Source: UMGS1279 sp045540715 (lineage in GTDB: Bacteria > Bacillota > Clostridia > Oscillospirales > Acutalibacteraceae). From it: 64,000 nucleotides of DNA. Below are positions 15,638 through 24,473 of this stretch, piece by piece. The stretch lies in NCBI GenBank assembly GCA_045540715.1, contig JAZQHT010000004.1:124001-188000 (forward strand), given 5' to 3'. Under the pieces are notes generated by a model that worked only from the letters and a program-made list of their open reading frames with translations, made no database searches and was not told the DNA's origin. Positions within the stretch are counted from its first letter, which is position 1; each line of letters starts with the position of its first letter. A program made the translations under genes and the position numbers.

Positions 15638-16465
15638 ATGCACAACCACCAAAAGAAAATTGCAGTTATAAATGATTATTGTGGGTTTGGTCGCTGTTCT
15701 ATTGCGGCGGCTATGCCTATTATATCTGCGCTTAAAATTCAGTGTTGTCCGCTTCCAACCTCAATATTTTCTAACCACACAGGTTTTGAAAGCTTTTATT
15801 ATAACGACTACACTGAAAATATGCAAAACTACATAAACGAGTGGAAAAAGCTTGATTTAAAATTTAATGGTATTTTAAGCGGCTTTTTGGGTTCTAGTGA
15901 ACAAATTGAAATTGTTACTGATTTTTTAAAGCATTTTAAAACCGAAAATACAATAACTGTTATTGATCCCGTAATGGGCGATTATGGCAAACTTTACCCC
16001 ACCTACTCCCCCGTTTTGGCCGATAAAATGAAGCATCTAGTTCCGTTTGCAGATATTTTAACCCCTAACCTTACAGAAGCCTGCATTTTAACTAATACAG
16101 AATATGACAAAGATATTGATGAAAAAGGTTTAGAAGAAATTTGCAAAAAGTTAAGTGAGCTAGGACCTAAAAAAATTGTAATTAGTGGCCTTGAACGCGG
16201 TGAAGATTTAGAAAACTTTATTTATGAAAACGGCAAAACCACTATTATTAAAGAACATAAAGTAGGCCCCTTTAGAAGTGGAACGGGCGACGTGTTTTCT
16301 GCAATAATTACTGCAGATTCTGTTAACGGCAAAACTTTAAGCGAAGCCGTAAGCCACGCTTCAAGCTTTATTGCTAAAGTTTTAAGACGCACTATTGAAC
16401 TTGATATACCAAAAACCGATGGTATTTGTTTTGAGGAGTTTTTAACCGAAATATATGAAAAATAA
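15638..16465 (+). CDS. pdxK: Pyridoxal/pyridoxamine kinase
   Basis: 275 residues of the ribokinase-like (PfkB/PdxK) fold. It phosphorylates vitamin B6 vitamers to their 5'-phosphates. Visible: INDYCGFGRCSIAAAMPI at the N-terminus (family pattern xQDLSCxGxCSLTVAxPI), the DPVMGDYGKLY substrate/Mg loop near residue 105, LTPNLTEA, and the anion-hole RSGTGDVFSA near 208-217 with catalytic Asp. The 3' end overlaps the next gene (an ECF S component) by 11 bases, tying kinase and transporter together in one salvage unit. Confidence 0.9.
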   Translation: MHNHQKKIAVINDYCGFGRCSIAAAMPIISALKIQCCPLPTSIFSNHTGFESFYYNDYTENMQNYINEWKKLDLKFNGILSGFLGSSEQIEIVTDFLKHFKTENTITVIDPVMGDYGKLYPTYSPVLADKMKHLVPFADILTPNLTEACILTNTEYDKDIDEKGLEEICKKLSELGPKKIVISGLERGEDLENFIYENGKTTIIKEHKVGPFRSGTGDVFSAIITADSVNGKTLSEAVSHASSFIAKVLRRTIELDIPKTDGICFEEFLTEIYEK

Positions 16466-16952
16466 AAAAATTAAATTATTAACCTTATCAGGATTATTTG
16501 CAGCTATAATATTTGTTTTAACTGCATATATACATATACCAAGCCATAACGGCTATACACACGTTGGCGATGCATTTATATACCTTGCTGCTACTATACT
16601 ACCTATGCCCTACGCTTTGTGTGCCAGTGCAATCGGTGGTATGCTTGCCGATGTTTTATCCGGATATGCTATTTGGGCGCCCGCAACGGTTATTATTAAA
16701 ATACTTATTGCGCTTTTATTTACAAACAAAAAAGAAAATATTATTTGTAAAAGAAATATTTTAGCCTTGTTTTTTGCCGCAATAATAACATTTGTCGGCT
16801 ACTATTTATACGAAGCAATTTTTATTAGCAACTTTGCAGTTGCGTTGCTAGGTATTTTAGGGTATTTAACACAATCTACGTTAAGTGCTATTGTTTTTGT
16901 AATTTTAGCAAAAACTTTTGATAAGCTAAATATTAGGAGTAAACTTTTATGA
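16455..16952 (+). CDS. ECF transporter S component, probably for a B6 vitamer
   Basis: 165 residues with about five or six hydrophobic helices. The LSGLFAAIIFVLTAYIHIP opening, Gly/Pro-containing loops and the GGMLADVLSGYAIWAPATVIIK segment match substrate-binding S components of energy-coupling factor vitamin transporters. The EcfA/A'/T energising module is not in this window and would be shared from elsewhere. The gene overlaps pdxK by 11 bases, so uptake of pyridoxal, pyridoxine or pyridoxamine is the best guess. Hydroxymethylpyrimidine (thiamin precursor) is an alternative, because related kinases act on it. Confidence 0.8.
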   Translation: MKNKKIKLLTLSGLFAAIIFVLTAYIHIPSHNGYTHVGDAFIYLAATILPMPYALCASAIGGMLADVLSGYAIWAPATVIIKILIALLFTNKKENIICKRNILALFFAAIITFVGYYLYEAIFISNFAVALLGILGYLTQSTLSAIVFVILAKTFDKLNIRSKLL

Positions 16953-17554
16953 TGACCATTACCTACCCCGTAAAAAAGGGTATTTACGTTAATATGACCA
17001 ATCGTTGTCCTTGCAGTTGTACTTTTTGTTTAAGGCAAAATGCTGACAGCGTTTATGGCTCGGATCCGCTCTGGCTTGAACGCGAGCCAACAGTAAAAGA
17101 AGTTTGCGAAAGCATTGACGGTTGGGATTTAGAAAAATACGAAGAGGTTGTTTTTTGTGGATACGGCGAACCTACTGAACGCCTTGACGACCTACTTTTA
17201 GTTGCAAAACATATTAGAGAAAAAAGCAACATTAAAATAAGAATTAACACAAACGGACTTTCAGATTTAATTCATAATCAAAATACAGCACCAAAACTCG
17301 AAGGATTAATTGACACTGTTTCAATTAGTTTAAACGCTACAAACGAGGTTGATTACGAAAAAGTGGTTAGACCAAAGTTTGGAATTAAATCTTATGAAGC
17401 TATGAAAAAGTTTACAAAAGAGTGCACTAAATACGTACCAAATGTTGTTATGACGGTGGTTGACGTGGTAACAAGTAAAGAAGAACAACAAAAAGCAAAA
17501 GAAATTTGTGAAAGTTTGGGTGCAACCTTAAGAATTAGACCTTACGAAAATTAA
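16949..17554 (+). CDS. Radical SAM protein of the TatD-associated type
   Basis: 201 residues, short for a radical SAM protein. The cluster motif CPCSCTFCLR (Cys at about 20, 24 and 27) is followed by FCGYGEPTERLDDL (the GGEP-equivalent), NTNGLSDLI and a partial barrel ending LRIRPYEN. The size and the motif NRCPCSCTFC fit the family described as TatD-linked radical SAM proteins; no tatD gene is adjacent here. Substrate unknown. The start ATG overlaps the ECF S gene by 4 bases behind an AGGAG site, so it belongs to the same operon as pdxK. A role in B6 metabolism is not established. Confidence 0.8.
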   Translation: MMTITYPVKKGIYVNMTNRCPCSCTFCLRQNADSVYGSDPLWLEREPTVKEVCESIDGWDLEKYEEVVFCGYGEPTERLDDLLLVAKHIREKSNIKIRINTNGLSDLIHNQNTAPKLEGLIDTVSISLNATNEVDYEKVVRPKFGIKSYEAMKKFTKECTKYVPNVVMTVVDVVTSKEEQQKAKEICESLGATLRIRPYEN

Positions 17555-17568
17555 ATTATAAGCAATTA

Positions 17569-17600
17569 GGCAGTATAGATTTTTCTATACTGCCTTTTTT
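17569..17600 (+). terminator. Terminator of the pdxK operon
   Basis: GGCAGTATAG and CTATACTGCC form a 10-bp stem followed by TTTTTT: a textbook intrinsic terminator. Confidence 0.92.
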
Positions 17601-17668
17601 GTTGCCATTTTTAATATTTTATGAAAAAACTGACAATAATTAGAATATAGCCTAAAGGAGTTGATAAA

Positions 17669-19159
17669 ATGCCAGAACTTATTTTAAAAATGGTTGATAT
17701 TGATAAGCGTTTTACGGGTGTTCACGCACTTAAAAATGCTTACTTAGATTTATATAGCGGTGAAGTGTTAGCTTTGATGGGAGAAAACGGTGCCGGTAAA
17801 AGTACCTTAATGAAGGTGCTTTGCGGAATTAAAAAAGCAGATTACGGCGAAATAACACTTTTCAATAAAAAGGTTGAATTCAATAACATTGCAGATTCAC
17901 AAGCTGCAGGTATTAGCATAATACACCAAGAACTTAATATGATGCCCCATCTTACAGTAGCGCAAAATATTTATATTGGCAGAGAGCCAAAAATTTTTGG
18001 GTTTATTGATGATAAAAAAATGATTAATGATGCAAAAGCATTATTTAAAAAATTAAATATGAATATAGACCCAAGCATTAAACTTGGTGCACTAACTGTT
18101 GGCAAACAACAGATGGTTGAAATTGCAAAGGCTATATCTTTTAATTCTAAAATTCTTATTTTAGACGAGCCGACTGCAGCACTCACTCAAACAGAAGTAA
18201 CCGAATTATTTAAAATTATGCGAGAACTTAAAGAAAAAGGTATAGGCATGATTTATATTTCACATAGGATGGACGAAATTAAAGAAATCTCTGACAGAGT
18301 AACAGTTATGCGAGATGGAGAATACGTTGGCACTTTAATTACTTCAGAATCAACAAAAGACGATATTGTAAAAATGATGGTTGGACGAGTAATTTTAGGC
18401 GATGAAAAAGAAGAAAGCAAGGTTAAAGAAGACTCCCCCATTGTTTTAAAAGTTGAAGATATTACAAACGACGACACCGTAAAGGGTGTAAGTTTTGAAC
18501 TTAAAAAGGGTGAAATTTTAGGTTTTTCGGGACTAATGGGTTCCGGCAGAACAGAGCTTGCACGACTTATTTACGGAGCTGATAAGCTAAAGGGTGGCAA
18601 AATTTTTATAAACGGTAAAGAAGTGTTTAACAAAACACCCGAAATTGCAGTTAAAAACGGTATATGCTATTTATCTGAAGATCGCAAACGTTATGGCCTT
18701 TTACTTAATAAATCGGTAGCAGAAAACACAGTTATTGCTTCCCTTGATAAATTTTCTGATTTTGGCTTTTTAAACACAGGAAAGATTAATAGACAATCCG
18801 AATTTTATAACCGTAAACTTAAGACAAAAACACCAAGTATTTTGCAAGAAGTTAAAAGCTTATCGGGTGGTAATCAACAAAAAGTCATACTTGCAAGGTG
18901 GCTTCTTAAAAACTGCGATATTTTTATTTTCGATGAACCCACACGTGGTATTGACGTAGGGGCAAAAAGCGAAATGTATTCTTTAATTGAGGAACTAACC
19001 TTAAGTGGCAAATCAATAATCGTAATATCATCGGAGCTTAGTGAAATTAAGCGTTTAAGTGATAGGGTTATTGTTATGTGTGAAGGTAAAATTACCGCAA
19101 ATTTAGACATAAAAGATGCGTCGCAAGAAACAATTATGAAATATGCAACCAAACAATAA
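17669..19159 (+). CDS. Ribose-type sugar ABC transporter ATPase (tandem)
   Basis: 496 residues with two ATPase domains, as in RbsA/MglA/XylG. Domain 1: Walker A GENGAGKST at about 39-47, FNSKILILDEPTAAL as Walker B. Domain 2: degenerate Walker A GLMGSGRTEL, intact signature SGGNQQKV and Walker B IFIFDEPTRGID; the degenerate second site is normal for the family. It energises the permease encoded next. First gene of a three-gene operon (ATPase, permease, binding protein) behind a GGAG site. The substrate is a sugar or sugar-like compound; I cannot say which. Confidence 0.92.
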   Translation: MPELILKMVDIDKRFTGVHALKNAYLDLYSGEVLALMGENGAGKSTLMKVLCGIKKADYGEITLFNKKVEFNNIADSQAAGISIIHQELNMMPHLTVAQNIYIGREPKIFGFIDDKKMINDAKALFKKLNMNIDPSIKLGALTVGKQQMVEIAKAISFNSKILILDEPTAALTQTEVTELFKIMRELKEKGIGMIYISHRMDEIKEISDRVTVMRDGEYVGTLITSESTKDDIVKMMVGRVILGDEKEESKVKEDSPIVLKVEDITNDDTVKGVSFELKKGEILGFSGLMGSGRTELARLIYGADKLKGGKIFINGKEVFNKTPEIAVKNGICYLSEDRKRYGLLLNKSVAENTVIASLDKFSDFGFLNTGKINRQSEFYNRKLKTKTPSILQEVKSLSGGNQQKVILARWLLKNCDIFIFDEPTRGIDVGAKSEMYSLIEELTLSGKSIIVISSELSEIKRLSDRVIVMCEGKITANLDIKDASQETIMKYATKQ

Positions 19160-19171
19160 AGGGGTTAAATT

Positions 19172-20407
19172 ATGAAGGAAAATGAAAACACAGTAAACCT
19201 TATATTTTCTAGAAGGTTAAGAAAAAATACGGCTGATTTTAAGCGTTATTTATCAACAACGGGAAAGCAAAATCTAATAATAATTGCCGCTTTAATTGGT
19301 TTAATATTTATTTTTGCTTTGCTTAACGGCAACTTTTTAAACACATATAACATTATAAGTATGGCGCAAGCATTATCGCCTTACGCAATAATGGCGCATG
19401 GTGTTACCTTTGTTATTGGTACGGGCGGTATTGACCTTTCTATTGGTACTGTTTGTATAGCATCTGCAACCCTTGCCGGAAAACTATATACGGATAATAT
19501 AATTCCTTTATATTTAACTATACCTTTAATGATGCTTATTGGTTTAATATTTGGTCTTATAAATGGTCTTTTAGTTGCAAAAATTGGTCTTCCGCCATTT
19601 ATTGCTACTTTAGGTATTATGATGTTTGCCAGAGGTATATCTGCCCTTATTGTGTCGGTACCAAACGTCTTTTACCCCTCTAGCAACTGGTTTAAATCGG
19701 TTTTTTCTAATGCTAACGACTTCCCTATTGGGCTTATTTGGGTATTGGCTTTAGCACTTATTTGTATGTACCTTATGTATAAAAATAAAATTGGCCGCTA
19801 CATTTTAAGCATTGGTAGTAACGAAGGAGCCACAAGACTTTCAGGTATTAATACCAGTAAATATAAAATTATCGCTTATACTTTATCAGGTCTTTTTGCA
19901 GGCATTGCCGCAATATTTTGGGCGGCATCTTTTTCTACCGTTGCAACGGCTACAGGTAACGGTATGGAGCTTGATGCTATTGCAGGTGTTTATATTGGCG
20001 GCACTTCAGCTGCAGGTGGCGTTGCTTCAATTGCTGGCTCAGTAATAGGCAGTTTAATGCTTGTTGTAATACGTAATGGTCTAAACTTTGCACTTGCAGG
20101 TTTTAACATTAACTTAAATGCTACCTACGTTACCTACGTTTTAACCGGTATTATTGTGGTTGTAGCCGTACTTTTAGACGTTATAAAAAATAAAAATGCC
20201 GATAAAGTAAAGCCAATCAATGAAAACAAAAAATTGATTAACAATAAAAAAGACGAGATTGAAGAATTAGAAAATCAATTAGATATTGTTCTTTCTTCTA
20301 AAAGTGAACCTTGGCAGGTTAAAAACGAAAAATCAAATGAGATTAGAATAAGAATTAATGAATTAAAAGCCGAAATTAAGGCTTTAAAAATAAAGAAAGG
20401 AAAATAA
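19172..20407 (+). CDS. Ribose-type sugar ABC permease with C-terminal charged helix
   Basis: 411 residues; family members are usually about 310-350. Residues about 35-335 hold the multi-helix permease core (NLIIIAALIGLIFIFALL, VTFVIGTGGIDLSIGTV, LPPFIATLGIMMFARG, the GSNEGATRLSGINTSKYKIIAYTLSG coupling loop). Residues about 340-411 form a long charged, coiled-coil-like tail (KDEIEELENQLDI, EIRIRINELKAEIKALK) that would sit in the cytoplasm and is not part of the ordinary permease. The N-terminus also has about 30 extra charged residues before TM1. The channel partners with the upstream ATPase and the downstream lipoprotein. Confidence 0.9.
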   Translation: MKENENTVNLIFSRRLRKNTADFKRYLSTTGKQNLIIIAALIGLIFIFALLNGNFLNTYNIISMAQALSPYAIMAHGVTFVIGTGGIDLSIGTVCIASATLAGKLYTDNIIPLYLTIPLMMLIGLIFGLINGLLVAKIGLPPFIATLGIMMFARGISALIVSVPNVFYPSSNWFKSVFSNANDFPIGLIWVLALALICMYLMYKNKIGRYILSIGSNEGATRLSGINTSKYKIIAYTLSGLFAGIAAIFWAASFSTVATATGNGMELDAIAGVYIGGTSAAGGVASIAGSVIGSLMLVVIRNGLNFALAGFNINLNATYVTYVLTGIIVVVAVLLDVIKNKNADKVKPINENKKLINNKKDEIEELENQLDIVLSSKSEPWQVKNEKSNEIRIRINELKAEIKALKIKKGK

Positions 20408-20408
20408 T

Positions 20409-21443
20409 ATGATTAAAAAATCTTACAAATTACTAGCGTTTATTTTATGTTTTATGCTTGCCTTTTCTTTAACGGCTTGTAAAAAGACAAACGAAAAAAC
20501 AATTGCAATTGTTGCAAAAGGCGAAAGCCACGCATTTTGGCAATCGGTTAAAAAAGGTGCCGAGGATGCCGCAGAAAAATACGGTTACACCATTACCTTT
20601 AGAGGCCCTGCAAGTGAATCGGCAAAAGATTTACCAAGCCAGGTTGAAATGGTGCAGTCGGCTTTGTCTAATAACCCTAAAGGCCTAGTTATTGCCACAA
20701 TTGGCGAAGGTTTTACAGATTTAATGAAACAAGCTTACGATATGAAAATTCCCGTTGTGGAGTTTGATAGCGGCCTTTGGGATGCCGACGTATCGGCACT
20801 TAATAGCTTAGGTAAAAACCCAATTGTATCTACCGTTGCAACAAGCAATAAATTAGCGGCAGGACAAGCGGCCGAAGAGTTTTATAATCTAATTAAAGAA
20901 GATATTAAAAACAGCAAAAACTACCCTATTGGCATTATTCAACACGACGAAACAGTAACGGGCATTGACAGAGCAAACGGATTTTATGAAAAGTTTAGAG
21001 AAATTGCGGATACTAACCCCGAAACTAAAGGTAAATACACTTTATATAAAGAAGTAAAACCGGGAGACGCAGATAACGCTTACAAAACAGCGCTTGAAGC
21101 CTTATATGAAAAGGGCGTAAAGGCAGTATTTATGTCTAACGAAGGTGTTGTAAAACAAGTATATGACGCATGTATTGCGGCAGGCACAAAATATAATAAC
21201 ATTAAGTTTTGCGGTTTTGACGCAGGCACAAAACAAATTGAGTGGATGAAAAAGACCTCTGGCCCAAAACTTTACGGTGCAGTTGCGCAAGATAGTTATA
21301 ACATTGGCTATAAGGCAGTTGAACAATGCATTTTTGCCATTGAAGGTAAAATTGTAACAAAAACCGTTGATATTGAAGGAGCTTGGTGGAACAAAGAAAA
21401 CGCCGATGAAATGATTAAGAAAAATTTAGTGTATAAAGGATAA
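20409..21443 (+). CDS. Sugar-binding lipoprotein of the ABC importer
   Basis: 344 residues. Signal peptide with lipobox LTAC (Cys at about 19) then a type I periplasmic-binding domain of the RbsB/Peripla_BP_4 family: IAIVAKGESHAFWQSVKKGAEDAAEKYG, GLVIATIGEGFTDLM, IGIIQHDETVTGIDRANGF, KAVFMSNEGVVKQVYD, FCGFDAGTKQIEWM, AVAQDSYNIGYKAVEQ. Anchored outside the membrane, it delivers ligand to the permease. It is the last gene of the operon, one base after the permease stop, ahead of a strong terminator. Ligand identity is not deducible from motifs alone. Confidence 0.9.
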   Translation: MIKKSYKLLAFILCFMLAFSLTACKKTNEKTIAIVAKGESHAFWQSVKKGAEDAAEKYGYTITFRGPASESAKDLPSQVEMVQSALSNNPKGLVIATIGEGFTDLMKQAYDMKIPVVEFDSGLWDADVSALNSLGKNPIVSTVATSNKLAAGQAAEEFYNLIKEDIKNSKNYPIGIIQHDETVTGIDRANGFYEKFREIADTNPETKGKYTLYKEVKPGDADNAYKTALEALYEKGVKAVFMSNEGVVKQVYDACIAAGTKYNNIKFCGFDAGTKQIEWMKKTSGPKLYGAVAQDSYNIGYKAVEQCIFAIEGKIVTKTVDIEGAWWNKENADEMIKKNLVYKG

Positions 21444-21460
21444 AAAATAGACAAAATAAA

Positions 21461-21487
21461 AAAGACAAGTCATAAGACTTGTCTTTT
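21461..21487. terminator. Shared terminator of the sugar ABC operon and tRNA-Gln
   Basis: AAAGACAAGTC and GACTTGTCTTT pair around CATAA-type loop bases, with a T-run on the plus strand and a TTTTTTA run on the minus strand. It lies between the sugar-binding protein gene (plus) and tRNA-Gln (minus). Confidence 0.88.
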
Positions 21488-21489
21488 TT

Positions 21490-21563
21490 TGGCTGCGGAA
21501 CTAGGATTCGAACCCAGACAAACAGAGTCAGAGTCTGCTGTGCTACCCTTACACAATTCCGCA
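21490..21563 (-). tRNA. tRNA-Gln(CTG), CCA encoded
   Basis: Minus-strand cloverleaf: acceptor TGCGGAA/TTCCGCA with U1:A72, the usual glutamine identity feature; D-arm with AAGGGTAGC; anticodon stem GCAGA/TCTGT with loop CTCTGAC, anticodon CTG; T-arm CTGGGTTCGAATCC. Discriminator G then CCA encoded. It lies 38 bases beyond the stop of the penicillin-binding protein gene but has its own consensus promoter. Confidence 0.93.
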
Positions 21564-21577
21564 AAACAACATTATTT

Positions 21578-21605
21578 ATTATATTATTTTTTGAAAATTT
21601 GTCAA
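21578..21605 (-). promoter_or_regulatory. Promoter of tRNA-Gln
   Basis: Minus strand: perfect TTGACA (21605-21600), 16-bp spacer, perfect TATAAT (21583-21578). The -35 box overlaps the stop codon of the upstream penicillin-binding protein gene. Confidence 0.8.
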
Positions 21606-23212
21606 GTGGTAAGGTCGGCATTTTTTAACCGCTCTGCTATATTTTTAAATATCTCTGCTGTACTGCTATTTTCAATATCGTTATTTTCCGCAAAAACTAC
21701 AACGGTATATTTTGGGTTATAATAAGGAAAAAAGCCGCAAAACCAACTGTGAACTGCCGTTTTGCCATCAATTTGCCAACCGGTTTCTGCGGTGGCGGTT
21801 TTACCTGCAACCAAAATTTTTGGTGTTTTAGCGCTTGTTCCCGTACCCGTTTCTACAACCTCTAAAAGCGCTTCTTTTAATAGGTTCGAAGCTTCTTCTT
21901 CAATGGCGTTAACCGTAATTGGTTCATAACTTTCGGTTTTACTTGAAACAGTTTTTTTAACAACGTAAGGTTTTGTAAAACTGCCGCCATTTGCTATTGC
22001 GTTATATAAATTTAACATTGATACAGGGCTAATTAAAATATCGCCCTGCCCTATTGAAAAGTTTGCAACTAGTCTTTTGGATGAATTTAATTCTTGCAAA
22101 CTACTAATATTACACATATTTGTTTTTATATCTTTCGCAATTGTTTCACTAGAAGCAAAGCCAAAAGAAACAGCGGTATTATAAAGCACTTCATTGTCAA
22201 TTTCTTGTGCTAAGTTATAAAAATAGGTATTGCAAGAATTTGCAATTGCTGTTTTTAAATTCATTTTGCCATGCCCTTTTGTTTTATGACAATTAAAAGT
22301 ATAACCGTCTATAACACAACTACCGGTACAAGTATATTCATAATTTGAAAGGCCGCATTTTATACCAGCTAAAGCAACGCAAGGTTTAAAAACCGAGCCC
22401 ACATTATAAGAAAGCAAGGCTCTGTTAATTAAGGGTGAACTAGGGTTATTTAGACTTTGGGCAATATTGTTGGGGTTAAAGTTTGGTTTTGAAACCATTG
22501 CTTTAATTGCACCCGTTTTTGTATCGGCAATAATTACAGCGCCTTTATTTAATGGTTTTGCGGCTTCTTCTGCAATAGCTTGAATACGTCTATCAATTGT
22601 TAAATAAACGGCATTTTTATTTTGCACACCATAAAATTCTAACTGAGCGTTATTTATAACTTCACCTTTTGCGTTAACGGGTAATGAAACGGTTAAACTT
22701 TCACTGGAATACAAAATATCGTTATAACTTTTTTCAATGCCGTAAACACCATTGTTTTCTAAATTTATATAACCTATTAAATGTCTTGCTAATGAAGAAT
22801 TTGTATATCGGTTAGTATAGCTAAAACCATAGATATTATCTATATTAATTAGTTTACTAGCTTTTGCTAAAATAGGTTTATTATCTTTAAGTCTATTTAA
22901 AATATCACGACGGTCTTCTAAATTATAAAAGGTATTTAACCTTCTTATTGCATTGTTTGTGGGAGCTATTATCGCTAAATATTCTTGAGTATGATTAGTA
23001 AGCAAAAGACCGTTACAATCGTAAATATTGCCACGGGTATCGCCATAATTAAAAGATATTGAATTAATTGGCGAATTTGCGCTTTCTTTAGTTGCACTAT
23101 AATTTATACTGACAATTCTAAAAATTCCAACAAAGCTTAAACTAAGACACAACAAATAACAAACAAGCCCTCTAATTGCAAATCTTTTATTAAAACTAAT
23201 TATTTTTGACAT
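21602..23212 (-). CDS. Class B penicillin-binding protein (transpeptidase), no PASTA domains
   Basis: 536 residues. An N-terminal membrane anchor (about 13-35) precedes the PBP dimerisation region (GDTRGNIYDCNGLLL) and a transpeptidase domain. Active-site motifs: SVFKP (SxxK, catalytic Ser), SCN (SxN) and KTAT where most relatives have KTGT. The enzyme cross-links peptidoglycan outside the membrane. Length and lack of PASTA modules separate it from the larger PBP in the dcw cluster; it resembles the PbpA/SpoVD-like proteins of Clostridia, which often pair with a SEDS protein, but none is adjacent. It stands alone between tRNA-Gln and the trhP gene, with a terminator between it and trhP. Confidence 0.9.
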   Translation of the reverse strand: MSKIISFNKRFAIRGLVCYLLCLSLSFVGIFRIVSINYSATKESANSPINSISFNYGDTRGNIYDCNGLLLTNHTQEYLAIIAPTNNAIRRLNTFYNLEDRRDILNRLKDNKPILAKASKLINIDNIYGFSYTNRYTNSSLARHLIGYINLENNGVYGIEKSYNDILYSSESLTVSLPVNAKGEVINNAQLEFYGVQNKNAVYLTIDRRIQAIAEEAAKPLNKGAVIIADTKTGAIKAMVSKPNFNPNNIAQSLNNPSSPLINRALLSYNVGSVFKPCVALAGIKCGLSNYEYTCTGSCVIDGYTFNCHKTKGHGKMNLKTAIANSCNTYFYNLAQEIDNEVLYNTAVSFGFASSETIAKDIKTNMCNISSLQELNSSKRLVANFSIGQGDILISPVSMLNLYNAIANGGSFTKPYVVKKTVSSKTESYEPITVNAIEEEASNLLKEALLEVVETGTGTSAKTPKILVAGKTATAETGWQIDGKTAVHSWFCGFFPYYNPKYTVVVFAENNDIENSSTAEIFKNIAERLKNADLTT

Positions 23213-23218
23213 AATAAA

Positions 23219-23251
23219 ACCCCCACCCTTTTATTGTTTACAAGGTGGGGG
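23219..23251 (-). terminator. Terminator of the mltG-trhP unit
   Basis: ACCCCCACC(C)TT and AAGGTGGGGGT pair with one bulged base. It lies just beyond the trhP stop on the minus strand. Confidence 0.75.
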
Positions 23252-23258
23252 TAAAATA

Positions 23259-24470
23259 TTATGCTTTCATCCTTAAAAGTGAACATGGTGTTACAGGTCT
23301 ATCATAAGGAATTCTTATAATTTCTGTTGGGTGAATTGCCGATTCTATTTCTTCACCGTTACTATCAAACATTTTGTTAACGGTAAAAGTAAATGGCAGT
23401 TTTTTAGGTTCTAAGCAATCTAAAACTGTACCTAATGAAAATTTGTTTTTCATTTCTGCATAAATACAGCCGTCTTTATAATCGCGAACAATAGCGGCAA
23501 CCGCATAATCACGAACGTATCCTGCAGATTGATAACTTTGTGAATTTTCGGGTTTTCCAAAATAAAATCCCGTTGAATAACCACGGTGCGAAACCTTCAT
23601 CAATTCTTCTTTTATATTATCTTCTAAAACCCAGTTGTCTTTATCTTTTGCATTATTTAAACTTTGAAGTGCTAAATAATATGTATTTGTAACTGCGGCA
23701 ACGTAATAATGAGATTTTGCACGACCTTCAATTTTCAAGCTGTTAATGCCTGCTTTTTCAACTAAATTTAGGTGTTCGGCCATACATAAGTCATTAGCAT
23801 TTAGTATATAAGTGCCGTCTTTAGTTTCTGTTACGGGAAAATATTGACCGGGGCGCTTTTCTTCAACCAAAGCGTAACTCCAACGACAAGGTTGTGCGCA
23901 ATCTCCCCTGTTAGCGTCACGTCCTGTCATATAACTTGAAAGAAGACAACGAGCTGAAAAAGAAACACACATAGCGCCGTGAATAAAGGCTTCAAGTTCT
24001 AGTTCTTTTGGTGTTTTAGCCCTTACTTCTGCAATTTCTTCTAACGATAATTCACGAGCAAGAACAACACGTTTAGCCCCTAAATTATAAAAGAAATTTG
24101 CTGAGTGATGATTAACAATACCCGATTGCACCGAAATATGCAAATCAACCTTTGGGGCATATTTTTTGGCTAAATCAATAACGCCAACGTCAGAAACGAT
24201 AACACCATCTGCCTTAAAATCGTTAAGGGCTTCTAAAAACGACGGCATATATTCCATCTCTTCGTTATGGGGTATTGTGTTACAAGTAACGTAAACCTTA
24301 ACACCATTATTATGGGCGTGTTCTATACCCTTTTTAAGTTCATCTAATTCAAAATTGCCGGCAGCAGTACGCATACCGTATTGTTTACCTGCTAAATAAA
24401 CGGCATCTGCGCCAAACTGAACCGCTGCATATAAACGCTCTAAATCGCCTGCAGGAGATAATATTTCCAT
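23259..24470 (-). CDS. trhP: U32-family protein, TrhP-type tRNA hydroxylation enzyme
   Basis: 403 residues of peptidase family U32. Typical start MEILSPAGDLERLYAAVQFGADAVY, then AFIHGAMCVSFSARCLLSSYMTGRDANRGDCAQPCRW with the Cys residues proposed to hold an Fe-S cluster, then ILNANDLCMAEHL and INSLKIEGRAKSHYYVA. TrhP (YegQ; YrrN/YrrO in Bacillus) makes 5-hydroxyuridine at the tRNA wobble position from prephenate. Bacillus carries these genes close to mltG (yrrL), and here the gene follows mltG directly, which favours TrhP over the related RlhA or UbiU/V groups. 'Collagenase' labels for this family are historical. Confidence 0.85.
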   Translation of the reverse strand: MEILSPAGDLERLYAAVQFGADAVYLAGKQYGMRTAAGNFELDELKKGIEHAHNNGVKVYVTCNTIPHNEEMEYMPSFLEALNDFKADGVIVSDVGVIDLAKKYAPKVDLHISVQSGIVNHHSANFFYNLGAKRVVLARELSLEEIAEVRAKTPKELELEAFIHGAMCVSFSARCLLSSYMTGRDANRGDCAQPCRWSYALVEEKRPGQYFPVTETKDGTYILNANDLCMAEHLNLVEKAGINSLKIEGRAKSHYYVAAVTNTYYLALQSLNNAKDKDNWVLEDNIKEELMKVSHRGYSTGFYFGKPENSQSYQSAGYVRDYAVAAIVRDYKDGCIYAEMKNKFSLGTVLDCLEPKKLPFTFTVNKMFDSNGEEIESAIHPTEIIRIPYDRPVTPCSLLRMKA

Positions 24471-24473
24471 AAA

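Noticed and set aside
21489..21722. 77-codon open frame starting in the tRNA-Gln region
   Set aside because: It is antisense to tRNA-Gln and to the end of the penicillin-binding protein gene, with no ribosome-binding site.
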